Shown here: positions 34,690 through 44,717 of the stretch, piece after piece
How the letters are laid out: each line of letters begins with the position of its first letter
Numbering within the stretch: position 1 is the first letter of the stretch
DNA from: CAZTPC01 sp964615565
Lineage (GTDB): Bacteria > Patescibacteriota > Saccharimonadia > Saccharimonadales > AWTP1-31
Length of the DNA stretch: 64,000 bases
NCBI GenBank assembly: GCA_964615565.1
Contig: CAZTPC010000002.1
Span: 1 to 64,000 of the forward strand
Direction: 5' to 3'
Notes under the pieces: generated by a model
The model's database searches: none
Told to the model about the DNA's origin: nothing
The model's input: the letters and a program-made list of their open reading frames with translations, nothing else
Made by a program: the position numbers and the translations under genes

Positions 34690-35958
34690 CTATAGTATTG
34701 TCGCAACGGTTCGTGTGAGGAAGTATAAAGCTATTACAAGTAGTACTACAAAGACATCAACAGCTTTGTGAGTGAGTACATAACGTTCACCCTTGATGAA
34801 GAAACGATGCGCAGCAACACTGTGCTTAATAAGCATGTAGCCAGCTCCAAGTAGTACCGCAAATACGAGGACACCGAAGATCCACATTGCGTAACTGTCG
34901 GTTAGTGTTTGTAGCCTGTTAACTGATTGAGGCTTGGCAATAGCAGCTTTTTCGCCATCAGTAGCCGTCTGGTTGCTAGTAAGCTCGGGCTTCACGATAC
35001 TGAGCTTGTAGTCTTTAGACATGTTGGTCAGGTCTATTGGAGTTTCTGACTTAGCACCATCAATCTCAAGAATAACGGTATGTTTACCTGTCTCTACATC
35101 CTTAAAGACGATATTGCCATCTTTGTCGGTGTAGCCAACTTTAGGGTCAGAATGAAGTTCTACTTTAATGTTTGCTGCAGGCTTACCGTCGGAATCGACT
35201 ACGTTGAGAGTAAGATTATGACTACTCACCGTTGTTGGCGAAGATTGAGGCGAAGCAACAGGCGCCGTAACTGCTGCAGGCTTGGTAGATGTCGTTGTTT
35301 TAGGTGTACTTGTTGGAGCTGGCGTTGAGCTTGGTGGAGTATACGGTGTTCCATACATAGCGACGATGATTGTCTGCTGCGAGGCTGGGATATCGCCACA
35401 GTTGTAACTATCGGCATTAACAACACCGAATCCAACTTCTTTGTAATCTGGGTGGAGTAGGTTATCACGGTGCGAAGGGCTGTTATACCAGCCAGTTATC
35501 ACATCGTTGCTTTCGTCGAACCCGCAGGCAAGATTCTCGCCAGCCTTGTCATAGCTGTACCCGGCATTAGTTATAAACGTCCAAGGGGGAGTTCCGTCCG
35601 GAGTGTTGTGAGCCCAGTAGTTGCGGCTAGCCATGTCGTTTGCCTTGGCTTGAGCAGCTTGGTTTAGCTTTGAGCTGATTGTCAGGTTGCCAACATTTGC
35701 GGTAGCGCGGCGTTGGTTTGTGTAATTGAGCAGACCCTGACTGCTAATAGCTGTCGCATACGAAAGAACTGGTGCTTTGTCGGTACGGTGAACTTTTGCG
35801 GGTTTACCACCACTAAGGGCCGAGAAGATTACTAGTGATCCAGTGATCATTAGGAGTAGTGGCATGAAAGGATGGTAGACCTTCATAAAACCGTGAGTAC
35901 GTTTTTGGTGGTGTCCATGACGCTTTCGATGTGGATTGCGTTTTGCCGCTTGAGACAT
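34690..35958 (-). CDS. surface CAP/SCP-domain protein with Ig-like domain
   Basis: 422 residues: a basic His/Lys-rich N-terminus, membrane segment (about 32-50, FMPLLLMITGSLVIFSAL), a CAP domain (75-215, with LLNYTNQRRA, WAHNTPDGTPPWTFITNAGYSYDKAGENLACGF, WYNSPSHRDNLLHPDYKEVGFGV), a Pro/Thr/Ser linker (215-250), an Ig/SpaA-like domain (NLTLNVVDSDGKPAANIKVELH), and two C-terminal membrane segments (about 360-385, 403-420). CAP proteins of bacteria are secreted and often bind lipid or cell wall. Conserved His/Glu positions of the CAP cavity are kept (H in WAHN, E in GENLA, H in SHRDN). Confidence 0.85.
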   Translation of the reverse strand: MSQAAKRNPHRKRHGHHQKRTHGFMKVYHPFMPLLLMITGSLVIFSALSGGKPAKVHRTDKAPVLSYATAISSQGLLNYTNQRRATANVGNLTISSKLNQAAQAKANDMASRNYWAHNTPDGTPPWTFITNAGYSYDKAGENLACGFDESNDVITGWYNSPSHRDNLLHPDYKEVGFGVVNADSYNCGDIPASQQTIIVAMYGTPYTPPSSTPAPTSTPKTTTSTKPAAVTAPVASPQSSPTTVSSHNLTLNVVDSDGKPAANIKVELHSDPKVGYTDKDGNIVFKDVETGKHTVILEIDGAKSETPIDLTNMSKDYKLSIVKPELTSNQTATDGEKAAIAKPQSVNRLQTLTDSYAMWIFGVLVFAVLLGAGYMLIKHSVAAHRFFIKGERYVLTHKAVDVFVVLLVIALYFLTRTVATIL

Positions 35959-35994
35959 ATTGATAATATTGTATCCTACTTATGCTAATGCGTA

Positions 35995-38900
35995 CTATCT
36001 GAGTTTAATATTTCCTGCACCGACCACTTCTGACAGAGTGCTAACTACACCCTCACTGTGCTCTACTCTCATTGGAAGTTTGATAACCTGTCTGCTATCC
36101 GATCCTCCCAACACCAGGACTACTTCGGTTTCCCCACTGTTTTGATCGATAATAGACTTAAGTTGCATTAAAGTTTGCTGATTACCACTGTCATCAAGCT
36201 TTATATATAGCCGTGGGTTGGCTGAAACTGATTCTTCTTTGGATGAAGCAGCCTTGGTCTTTGGCTTTATGGCTTTAGGGGCCTTCTGTTTACGCATAGT
36301 TGGTATGTAGTTCTTGGCTTCATCCGGCGTAACCTCACGAGCAGAATCTACCAATATCTGAGCGGTGCTGCTTGGTTTGCCTTCGCGGTCTTCACCAGAT
36401 ATTTTGCCATTGATAACTACCACACGGTCGCGTTGCCATAGTTCGCCGCTTTGGGCATATACACCTGGGAATAAGATAAGTTCCATCTCCCCAGTTTCAT
36501 CGGCAATTTTGGCAAAAGCCATTTTTTGCCCTTTCTTTGTTAGAATCTCTCGTGACTCCAAGATTACCCCACCAACGGTCACACTCCGTCCATGGAGAGT
36601 TGGAAGCACTTCTGGCAATGGAACGGTTTGCTCTGCTAACCATAGCTTGTAGTCCTCAAGTGGGTGAGCCGAAAGATAGAGACCAAGTAGTTCGCGTTCC
36701 CACTGCAATTGCTCGCGCTGGGTTATGTTGCTGGTTTGAGCTGCAAGCTTGAGTTGCGGTTTAACCTGTTCGCCAAGTTGTTCGGCCTCACCGAAAAGAT
36801 CAATCTGACCACTGGCTTTCTCTTTTTGAATACGACTTCCATAGGCCAGGAGAACATCTAGGTTATCAAGTAGCATAGCTCGACTTCCATAACGATCGAA
36901 GGCGCCTGCCTTCATAAGGCTTTCTAGAGTCTTCCGGTTTACCGTGCGAACGTTAACTCGCTCAAAGAAGTCTTCGATACTAGAAAACGGTTGCTCTTGG
37001 CGTGCACGAAGTATTTCTTCCACTGCAGCCTGGCCAACGTTTTTGATAGCGGCCATCCCAAAANNNNNNNNNNAAAACGAATCTCATGCGTTTCGGGTAC
37101 GACGGCAAACTCAACGAAAGATTGATTCACATCAGGGTTAAGCACATTAATACCCATGTGATTACATTCGTTAATCTCGATGGCTAGTCTGTCCGTGTCA
37201 TCGTAGTCACTGGTCATGAGTGCCGCCATGAAGCATTCAGGGTAGTGCGCCTTAAGATAGGCTGTCTGATAAGCAATATAGCCGTAACACGCTGAGTGGC
37301 TCTTGTTGAAACAGTAGTCAGCAAAGGCTTCTAGCTGGGCCCAGAACTTGTCGGCAAAACTCTTTGGTACGCCACTCTTCTCGATCATGCCTTCAATAAA
37401 GGCTACCTTCATCTTGGCCATGGTCTCGCGTTGTTTCTTACCTATGGCCTTACGGAGGGTGTCGGCCTGACCTCCGGTAAAGCCGCACATATCTTTGCTG
37501 ATTTGCATAAACTGTTCTTGGTAAACCAGAATTCCATACGTCTCTGATAGGGCTGCTCTCAAGCCTTCGTGTTCGTACGTCACCTCCTGCAACCCATGCT
37601 TGCGGGCAATAAAGTCGTCGATGAACTGCATTGGCCCAGGGCGGTATAAGGCAACCATAGCGATGATATCGTCGAATTTGTTTGGTTTCAGCTCTCGGAG
37701 GTAGCGCTTCATACCGGCAGATTCAAGTTGAAAAACTCCGGTAGTATCACCGCGCTGTAAAAGCTCATATGCTTTTTTGTCGTCAAGAGGGATTTGAGAG
37801 ATATCAATATCTTCACCCTTAACCTTCTTAATAATACGCAGGGCATTTTTGATGATAGTGAGGTTTGAAAGACCAAGGAAGTCCATTTTTAGTAGGCCTA
37901 GCTCTTCAACTGGACCCATGGAGTACTGCGTAGAGACTACGCCCTTTTGCGCGAGTTCTAGTGGGGCGAATTTAACAATTTCATCTGGGGCGATTACTAC
38001 ACCAGCTGCATGGATACCGTGACTGCGTATCGTCCCTTCCATCTGAACTGCAAGATCGAAGATACGCTTACTCTGTTCACTCGAATTATACTCAGCCTTG
38101 AGATCAGCATCCTTAACAAGCGATGTGGCAAGTGGTATATGTCGTCCCTGTACTGGTGGTGGGATCATCTTGGACAATCGATCTGCGTCAGCATACGGTA
38201 CCTGCAAGACGCGCGCGACATCACGAACCGCGTTTCTGGCAGCCATTCGACCAAAAGTAACGATGTTCGCCACTCGCTCTTTGCCGTACTTCTCTACACA
38301 ATACTGAATCACCTCGTCTCGGCGGGTGTCTTGGATATCAATATCAACATCTGGCATACTGATACGATCTGGGTTGAGGAATCGCTCAAAGAGTAGATCG
38401 TACTTCATAGGATCGAGTTCCGTAATACGCATGGCATAGGCAATGATTGACCCAGCTGCAGACCCACGACCAGGACCAAACACAATTCCGGCATCTTTAC
38501 CCCAGTTAATAAAGTCTGCAACAATCAAGAAATACCCATTGAAGCCCATTGAGTCGATAACTCCAAGCTCATACTCTGCTCTATCAAGAACGTTTTTAGG
38601 CAGGGTCTTTTTTGCCATAGGAATAGAGAGTTTGTCAGCATCCTTCTGGTCTAGGTCGCCATAGCGCCAGGCTAAGCCCGAGTACACTAACTTATGAAGA
38701 TGCGAGACCTCAGTCTCGCCGTCTGGCACCGGAAATTTCGGTATCAGAATACCACCAAGTTTTATTTCTACATTGCAACGATCAGCAATAGCTCTAGTGT
38801 TGCTGACTGCCTCAGGGTGTGTATCTTGCCATCGTTTGATAATTTCTTTTGGATCAGTGACATGCAGTTCGAAATCCTTAAGGCTCATTCGTTTTTCATC

Positions 38901-39632
38901 TGACAAAAACGAACCTGTTTGGACACAGAGCAGTAATTCATGAGCTTCTTGGTCTTTATGTCGTAGATAGTGCGCATCACAGGTTAAAGCTGTCTGGAGC
39001 CCTAACTCCTCTGCTAGTTGGAATGTTTGCTCGGTAATAGCTACTTGTTCTGCCCATGCTGAGGGATGATCGGCATGACCATGATCTTGCACCTCAAGAT
39101 AATAACGATCGCCAAAGACCGATTTGTACCATTCAGCAGTCTGTTTGGCTTTGTCGTATTGTCCGTTTCTTAGCGCATCACCAACCTCGCCACCAATACA
39201 GCCGCTTAAGACAATAAGTCCTTCGTTATACTTCTCAAGTAATTCATGGTCAACACGAGGCTTATAATAGAAGCCCTCTAGGTTGGCAATAGAGCTGAGC
39301 CTCATGAGGTTTTCATAGCCGGTATTATTCATAGCTAACAAGATAAGGTGGAACGGCGACTTATCTTTACTGGGGTCGCGGTCGACATATCTACGGGGAG
39401 CAACGTAGGTCTCCATGCCGATAATCGGCTTAATATCATTAGCCCCGGCTGTTTTGTAGAACTCAATAGTGCCGGACATCGTTCCGTGGTCGGTAATGGC
39501 TACAGCCTCCATGCCAGTTTCTTTGACATAGTCCATCAACTCGGGGATCTTTGTTAGACCGTCCAATAGACTGTACTGGGTATGATTGTGCAAATGCACA
39601 TAGTCACTAGGGACTAGGCTTTTGGTCGACAT
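35995..39632 (-). CDS. dnaE: DNA polymerase III subunit alpha, interrupted by scaffold gap
   Basis: Replicative polymerase. The N-terminal part (39632 to the gap) has the PHP domain (HLHNHTQYSLLDGL, ITDHGTMSG) and palm motif PDVDIDIQDTRRDEVIQY; the C-terminal part (to 35995) holds the tail (MAAIKNVGQAAVEEILRAR), OB domain and C-terminus. Ten N residues (37064-37073) split the frame. Both gap edges carry the same four T on the coding strand; merging them and dropping the N gives CGT TTT GGG ATG (R-F-G-M) and restores one frame of about 1207 residues, the expected size. TATAAT (39667-39672) and GAGG precede the ATG. Confidence 0.95.
37064..37073. other. assembly gap (10 N) inside dnaE
   Basis: Ten N flanked by AAA on the left and AAAA on the right (plus strand). 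The coding frame implies that the true sequence lacks the N and four duplicated bases. Confidence 0.99.
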
Positions 39633-39666
39633 GACGGAGCTGTTACCTCAAACTACTTATGTACTT

Positions 39667-39672
39667 ATTATA
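39667..39672 (-). promoter_or_regulatory. dnaE -10 box
   Basis: TATAAT on the minus strand, just past the ytxH terminator; predicted leader about 28 bases with GAGG upstream of the ATG at 39632. Confidence 0.5.
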
Positions 39673-39675
39673 GCG

Positions 39676-39704
39676 AAAACCCCCGCTAGTTTAGCGAGGG
39701 TTTC
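39676..39704. terminator. intrinsic terminator beside dnaE
   Basis: AAACCC-CGCT paired with AGCG-GGGTTT (39677-39687 with 39693-39703, one mismatch, 5-base loop AGTTT). T residues on both sides. It ends the gene pair at 39737-40427, upstream of dnaE; no gene on the plus strand uses it. Confidence 0.75.
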
Positions 39705-39736
39705 TATTATTACAACAAGGTTGCCAATGAATACTA

Positions 39737-40150
39737 TTACTTGGATTCGAGACTGCCAAGATATTTCTTCAGGTGGGAGATGGCTTCGTTTACTTCTTTG
39801 ACGGCTGCCTTAAGTTCTTTGTCATCTGCTCCGCCATCATGTAGAGCTGTAAGCATCTCTCGGACCTTCTCTTTAGCTGCAACCGCCTTGCTGACTGCCT
39901 TATCAAGATCACCTTTGTGTTCTTTACTGAAGTCTAGAGCTATCTTCTTGGCCTTTTCAATCTGTGATGTAACTTCACTGTGAAGTTTCTTCAATTCTTT
40001 TTCGGTTTCACTCTTAGCTTTCACTGCAGCGTCTTTTACATCGTTACGAGTTTCTTTTCCGCTCTTTGGTGCAGTAAGCAGGCCTGTTATGTATCCGACC
40101 CCTGCTGCAATAGCAGCCCCAATTGCAAAGCGTTTAGTGTCTTTATTCAT
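39737..40150 (-). CDS. YtxH-domain protein
   Basis: 137 residues from ATG 40150. N-terminal hydrophobic glycine-rich segment AIGAAIAAGVGYITGLLTAPKSGKETR is the YtxH hallmark; the rest is a Lys/Glu-rich coiled coil (about 35-135). In Firmicutes YtxH is a general-stress protein of unknown mechanism. It follows the gene at 40155 by 4 bases, the same pairing as ytxG-ytxH. Confidence 0.75.
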   Translation of the reverse strand: MNKDTKRFAIGAAIAAGVGYITGLLTAPKSGKETRNDVKDAAVKAKSETEKELKKLHSEVTSQIEKAKKIALDFSKEHKGDLDKAVSKAVAAKEKVREMLTALHDGGADDKELKAAVKEVNEAISHLKKYLGSLESK

Positions 40151-40154
40151 GTAG

Positions 40155-40427
40155 TTACTTCCCCTTATCTTGTCTGTCTTTTTCGCGTACAGCATGAACA
40201 ATGTTTGATACCAGCTTGGCAATTGCTGCTGGACCTGCTGATTGCTGAAAGAAAGAGGTCACCGTTTCAGCTTTGTCTGCGATGGACTCAGCTTTTTCGG
40301 TGATGCGGCGGATATGCTTGAGTACTTGTATAACAAGAACGGCAATCGCAATAGAGAGAACAAGTAAGATAGCAAGTGTCACTGCTAGAATAACGACCAG
40401 AATCTGTTCTGTTGTTCCCAAAGTCAT
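40155..40427 (-). CDS. small membrane protein, DUF948/YtxG-like
   Basis: 90 residues from ATG 40427: one strongly hydrophobic segment (8-38) and an amphipathic helical tail (HIRRITEKAESIADKAETV), the layout of DUF948/YtxG proteins. TATAAT (40434-40439) ends 6 bases before the ATG, so the transcript of the ytxG-ytxH pair is probably leaderless. Confidence 0.65.
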   Translation of the reverse strand: MTLGTTEQILVVILAVTLAILLVLSIAIAVLVIQVLKHIRRITEKAESIADKAETVTSFFQQSAGPAAIAKLVSNIVHAVREKDRQDKGK

Positions 40428-40433
40428 AAGACT

Positions 40434-40439
40434 ATTATA
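40434..40439 (-). promoter_or_regulatory. -10 box of the leaderless ytxG-like gene
   Basis: TATAAT, 6 bases before the ATG at 40427. Confidence 0.6.
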
Positions 40440-40468
40440 ACGCAACTACGCAAGAATACTAATCGTCT

Positions 40469-41368
40469 TCAAGTTGAACGAATAAAGCTGGGTCCTCCCA
40501 TGCTAAGTATCTTGACTTGATCACCTGGGGATATAGTGCCGGGTTGGATTACCACGAAGTTTTGAGCAAAAATAGGTCTGCTACTCCCGCCTATTTTATT
40601 CTGTCCATACAAGCCTAATTTTCGTAACGCTTCACGTGTTACGAGATCTTGTTGCTCAACCACGTCAGGTTCACCCACTTTACTGAATTGGTCGACCATG
40701 GCGCATCTAGTGGATGCTTTTGGCTTGCCAAGTACTACATCACCAATCTGCAGAACGCGCCATCGGAATTCCGTGAATGGTACGTCTGTCCCGCCAATGA
40801 CAATATTTGATCTAAACTGCTCATTCGTTGTGTTAGGGTTACCGAGCTCCCGTACTGCGGCCTCCGAGGCCGTAGAATGTACCGTCACCGGATATGAATC
40901 CGCCCAGTATGTTGTATGACCAATCTGGAGGTACGTAGGGTCAACTAATCTGGCGTAGCCATCTGGCACTCCAACGAGTTGTACGTTTTTACCAAGTAGG
41001 GTACTAAAGAAATCACTGAGCTCAGGGTCTTGAACTACTCCCCCAGTGATTCGTTCTCCTTGCATTTTGAATGGCAAGGAGTCTATAGACCCAGTACGAA
41101 TTTCTTTTCGTATATCGCCGTCACTCATGTCTGGGTGGCAGACGACCAATTCGCCTTCGTCGATTGCGGCAAATGCTGTTGCTAATACAAGGTTCTTACC
41201 CCCTTTACGCGAAATAAGTTTTGCCTCATTGGCGTCATCATTCGGCTCAATAAGAACCATGGTGCGGTCACCAGCTAGCCCATGAGGTGCAACCTCAGCT
41301 GATTGACATGTTTCTCCGCCAACAGATTTTACTGGGAATGTTTCGATACCAATTACTTCTAATGCCAT
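40469..41368 (-). CDS. MOSC domain-containing protein
   Basis: 299 residues with an N-terminal MOSC beta-barrel (ETFPVKSVGGETCQSAEVAPHGLAGDRTMVLIE) and a C-terminal MOSC domain (FRSNIVIGGTDVPFTEFRWRVLQIGDVVLGKPKASTRCAMVDQ) with the conserved Cys at about 230. Relatives (YcbX, mARC, MoCo sulfurase C-domain) handle sulfur or molybdenum cofactor; no molybdopterin gene is seen here. TATACT (41375-41380) ends 6 bases before the ATG: leaderless. Confidence 0.85.
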   Translation of the reverse strand: MALEVIGIETFPVKSVGGETCQSAEVAPHGLAGDRTMVLIEPNDDANEAKLISRKGGKNLVLATAFAAIDEGELVVCHPDMSDGDIRKEIRTGSIDSLPFKMQGERITGGVVQDPELSDFFSTLLGKNVQLVGVPDGYARLVDPTYLQIGHTTYWADSYPVTVHSTASEAAVRELGNPNTTNEQFRSNIVIGGTDVPFTEFRWRVLQIGDVVLGKPKASTRCAMVDQFSKVGEPDVVEQQDLVTREALRKLGLYGQNKIGGSSRPIFAQNFVVIQPGTISPGDQVKILSMGGPSFIRST

Positions 41369-41374
41369 GTCGGA

Positions 41375-41380
41375 AGTATA
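41375..41380 (-). promoter_or_regulatory. -10 box of leaderless MOSC gene
   Basis: TATACT, 6 bases before the ATG at 41368. A TTCAGA at about 16 bases is the only -35 candidate. Confidence 0.55.
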
Positions 41381-41431
41381 ACTCTGTCAAAAGTTTTCTG
41401 AATAGTGTATTTTTTACGTACGTTTATTTGT

Positions 41432-42904
41432 TTAAGACAGGTGTTTGCGAAGTAGCTCGCTTGCCATTCCAGGGTTTGCCTTGCCCTGGCTTTGCTTCAT
41501 AACCTGGCCAACCAAGAACCCGATGGCCTTCATCTCGCCGTTACGAACATCGTTAGCTGCCTCGGGGTTAGCGGTTATGACATCAACCACAATTTGTTCT
41601 ATGGCGCCAGAATCCGAAACTTGAATAAAGCCTTGCTCATCGGCATATTTCTCGATTGATCCAGGCAAGGTCTCGTGAGTATACAGTTCTTGTGCTAGCA
41701 GCTTAGCGCTGCTCGAGCTCAATTTACTATCGCTTACTAATTCATGAAGCTCGGAATAGAGCTTAATGCGCCCCTCTTCATTCAGAAGTACAGTATTACC
41801 TTCTTCGCTTCGGAATGGAATTTCGATATTTACAATCCAGTTAGCCACCTGTTTGGCGGTCGCTTTGTCTGAAACAAAGGTACTAATAATTGCTTTGTGA
41901 CTTACAAGTGGATCTTCAACCTCGGCCTCAACAAGGATCTCGGTTTGGCTTTCATCTAGCCCCAATTCTCGTAGTTGTTCGCGCCAAGCGTGCGGCAATG
42001 ATGGCATCGTTTTACGAATTGCCTCAATAAAGTCTTCGCCTAGTTCTACAGGAGGAATGTCGGGTTCGGGCATATAGCGATAGTCATGTGCCTGTTCTTT
42101 GCCTCGCTGACTAACGGTCTTTTGTTTGGCTTCATCCCATCCACGCGTCTCCTGGGTGATTGATTCGCCTTTTTCTAGTAGTTCGATCTGCCGATTTACT
42201 TCGAATTCAGCAGCTTTTTCTACACTTCTGAATGAGTTTAGGTTCTTGGTTTCGGTACGTGTCCCAAGTTCATCTGTCTTACTAACACTAACGTTAATGT
42301 CAAAGCGCATATTGCCCTGGAACAGGTCAGCTTCTGATACATCAGCATACTTCATGAGCAAGAAGAGCTCGTGCGCATAGGCGCGAGCCTCGGCAGGGCT
42401 ATGCATATCTGGCTCGGATACGATCTCAAGTAGCGGCGTTCCGGCACGATTAAGGTCTACAAGGCTGTAATCGGCGCCATTTGGGTGCGTACTCTTGCCA
42501 GCATCTGCCTCTAGATGTGCGTGATGAATTGCTACGCTAAACTCATTGCCGTCAACTTGAGCTACAACCTTGCCTCCTAGGACTATAGGGTTATAAAATT
42601 GTGTGATCTGGTAGCCTAGCGGCAAGTCAGGATAGAAGTAGTGTTTTCGATCGAACGTACTAAAAGGTGCAGGCTGGCCGTTAAGAGCAAAAGCTGCCTT
42701 GGTCGCTAACGTCAGCGCCTCTTGATTGAGTACTGGAAGAGCGCCAGGTAAGCCTAAACAGATGTGGCTTATAAGCGTATTGGGCTCTGCATCTCGTGCG
42801 TCATTGCTAACGGCCGCAAACAGCTTAGTCGCTGTTTTAAGCTGTACATGACATTCAATCCCAATAGTTACTGTGTATTGTGCTTTTGTCTCGGCACTAA
42901 CCAT
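41432..42904 (-). CDS. gatB: Asp/Glu-tRNA amidotransferase subunit B
   Basis: GatB activates the Glu/Asp side chain on mischarged tRNA and receives ammonia from GatA. 490 residues: catalytic cradle with IGIECHVQLKTATKLF, SHICLGLPGALPVLN, RKHYFYPDLPLGYQITQFY, DLNRAGTPLLEIVSEPD and EQAHDYRYMPEPDIPP; C-terminal helical/YqeY domain with NDVRNGEMKAIGFLVGQVMKQSQGKANP. Last gene of the gat operon. Confidence 0.97.
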   Translation of the reverse strand: MVSAETKAQYTVTIGIECHVQLKTATKLFAAVSNDARDAEPNTLISHICLGLPGALPVLNQEALTLATKAAFALNGQPAPFSTFDRKHYFYPDLPLGYQITQFYNPIVLGGKVVAQVDGNEFSVAIHHAHLEADAGKSTHPNGADYSLVDLNRAGTPLLEIVSEPDMHSPAEARAYAHELFLLMKYADVSEADLFQGNMRFDINVSVSKTDELGTRTETKNLNSFRSVEKAAEFEVNRQIELLEKGESITQETRGWDEAKQKTVSQRGKEQAHDYRYMPEPDIPPVELGEDFIEAIRKTMPSLPHAWREQLRELGLDESQTEILVEAEVEDPLVSHKAIISTFVSDKATAKQVANWIVNIEIPFRSEEGNTVLLNEEGRIKLYSELHELVSDSKLSSSSAKLLAQELYTHETLPGSIEKYADEQGFIQVSDSGAIEQIVVDVITANPEAANDVRNGEMKAIGFLVGQVMKQSQGKANPGMASELLRKHLS

Positions 42905-42907
42905 CTA

Positions 42908-43258
42908 TTACTCCAGAGCTCCGAGATCACGAAGGGCTTGCCTAAAACCGACTAGAGACTTCTTAACTTCGTTTTCTTTGAGGCGACCATATGATTCGTC
43001 AATTAGTTTCTTGGCCATGTTATGCGCATACCAGGCACTGTCGTTGTCGCTAAGCATTTTTTGAGCCTCAACCATGCGTTCGCCCATACTTTTACCCTTG
43101 AGCTTGCGTTTCTTTAACGCCTCGTCCAAAAGCTTATCAGCATTAATAACTGCTAACGGCCAGGTTTCTTTGCTGCTGCAGTACTTTTGTAGCTCGGTCC
43201 ACTGTTCTTTGAACTTTGCTGGTTTTAATTTGCGGCGAGGAAGAACACGAAATTTCAT
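42908..43258 (-). CDS. small conserved-type protein inside the gat operon
   Basis: 116 residues, very basic, helical, without a domain I recognise. Distinct blocks are KRKLKGKSMGERMVEAQKML and NDSAWYAHNMAKKLIDE. It lies between gatA (19 bases away) and gatB (3 bases away) on the same strand, so its expression is tied to tRNA amidation; I recall similar small genes near gat genes in other CPR, but cannot verify that here. Confidence 0.6.
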   Translation of the reverse strand: MKFRVLPRRKLKPAKFKEQWTELQKYCSSKETWPLAVINADKLLDEALKKRKLKGKSMGERMVEAQKMLSDNDSAWYAHNMAKKLIDESYGRLKENEVKKSLVGFRQALRDLGALE

Positions 43259-43277
43259 TTATTTACTTCTTTGTAGT

Positions 43278-44717
43278 TTATTTCTTTTGACCGTAATCAA
43301 TAATTTTTTCGGCACTAGCACCAAAACTTAATAACATTCTATCAGCTTTTTGTGGTGCCATCAGCTGTAATCCTACTGGTAGGCCATCTGACAGTCCGGC
43401 TGGGATAACTAGTGATGGGATACCGACAAGGCTAGCACCAACGGTCATAACGTCTTCCAAGTACATTGTTAGTGGATCTTTGGTGTTGTCGCCTATCTTG
43501 GGCGCGGTTGTTGGCATGGTTGGTCCGGCTAGGAAATCAACATCTCTGAATGCTTCGTTGAACTCATTGATAAGCTTTGTACGAACCGTCTGTGCTTTGT
43601 TGTAGTAGGCATCATAGTATCCGCTACTGAGGACGTATGCACCTGTCATAATACGACGCTTAGCTTCGGCGCCGAAACCTTTAGTGCGCGACTGCGTATA
43701 GCTGGCTTCGAGATCGCTTGCCGCTGGATCGCTGTAGCCAAATCGTTGGCCGTCGTAACGGCTAAGGTTACTGCTAATTTCAGCTGGCACGACGATGTAA
43801 TATACTCCAAGTGAATACTGAAGACTTGGTAGGCTCACTTCGACGATTTCTGCGCCCTGATCTTTTAGTTTCTGTAGTGAATCTTCGATCTGCTTCTTAA
43901 CCCCATCGTTTAGACCGTCGGTCATGTATTCTTTTATGACACCGATCTTCTTGCCTTTAACGGACTCTGACCCATCTGTAACATAGCCCTGATCATCACG
44001 GTCGATCGTAGTGCTGTCTAGACTATCAAGACCTGCCATAATGTCCAGAACATATGCTGCGTCCTCTACGGTTGTTGTAAGTGGTCCAATAGTGTCGGTA
44101 CTACTCGCCATAGCAATAACTCCAGAACGTGACACAAGTCCGTAGCTTGGCTTATAGCCCACGCAACCAGAATAACTTGCAGGTGCACGCAATGATCCGC
44201 CGGTATCTGTCCCGATTGCAAATGGCGCCATGTCTAACACAACGGCTACCGCCGAGCCTCCTGAAGATCCACCAGGAACACGAGTCTTGTCATGAGGGTT
44301 TTTGCTCGTAAAGAAGTCGCTATTTTCTGTTGTTGTACCGTGACCAAAGGCATCCATGTTGGCTTTTGCAACGCATATGGCACCTTCGTTCTCTAGGCGT
44401 TCAATTGCAGTTGCTTGGTATGGTGCATCGAATCCCCTCAGGATGTTACTAGCCGCCGTGGTGTCGGCGCCAAAAGCCAAAAAGTTGTCTTTTGCGATAA
44501 ATGGTACACCCGCTAACTTGCCTACAGATGATCCTCCCGCTATTTGGGTATCGATTTCTGCAGCTCGTGCACGTGCTCGATCTGCTGTCGTGGCAATAAT
44601 TGCCTGGTACTCGGCATTATCTTCGATATTCTTCAACGCTTGCTCTACAAGGTCGATAGCTTTAGTTTTGCCAGATTGAACATCTGCTGCGATTGTTGCG
44701 ACTGCTGGCCAACTCAT
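43278..44717 (-). CDS. gatA: Asp/Glu-tRNA amidotransferase subunit A
   Basis: Amidase-signature glutaminase, 479 residues. The Lys of the Ser-cisSer-Lys triad is in GVPFIAKDNF (about 77), and the serines are in GGSSGGSAVAV with the DTGGSLRAPAS loop. Length is typical. It overlaps gatC by 4 bases (ATGA). Confidence 0.97.
   Translation of the reverse strand: MSWPAVATIAADVQSGKTKAIDLVEQALKNIEDNAEYQAIIATTADRARARAAEIDTQIAGGSSVGKLAGVPFIAKDNFLAFGADTTAASNILRGFDAPYQATAIERLENEGAICVAKANMDAFGHGTTTENSDFFTSKNPHDKTRVPGGSSGGSAVAVVLDMAPFAIGTDTGGSLRAPASYSGCVGYKPSYGLVSRSGVIAMASSTDTIGPLTTTVEDAAYVLDIMAGLDSLDSTTIDRDDQGYVTDGSESVKGKKIGVIKEYMTDGLNDGVKKQIEDSLQKLKDQGAEIVEVSLPSLQYSLGVYYIVVPAEISSNLSRYDGQRFGYSDPAASDLEASYTQSRTKGFGAEAKRRIMTGAYVLSSGYYDAYYNKAQTVRTKLINEFNEAFRDVDFLAGPTMPTTAPKIGDNTKDPLTMYLEDVMTVGASLVGIPSLVIPAGLSDGLPVGLQLMAPQKADRMLLSFGASAEKIIDYGQKK

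Noticed and set aside
36939..37141. Two separate dnaE fragments or a frameshifted dnaE
   Set aside because: The break coincides with 10 N and duplicated flanking bases; the frame is restored by removing them.
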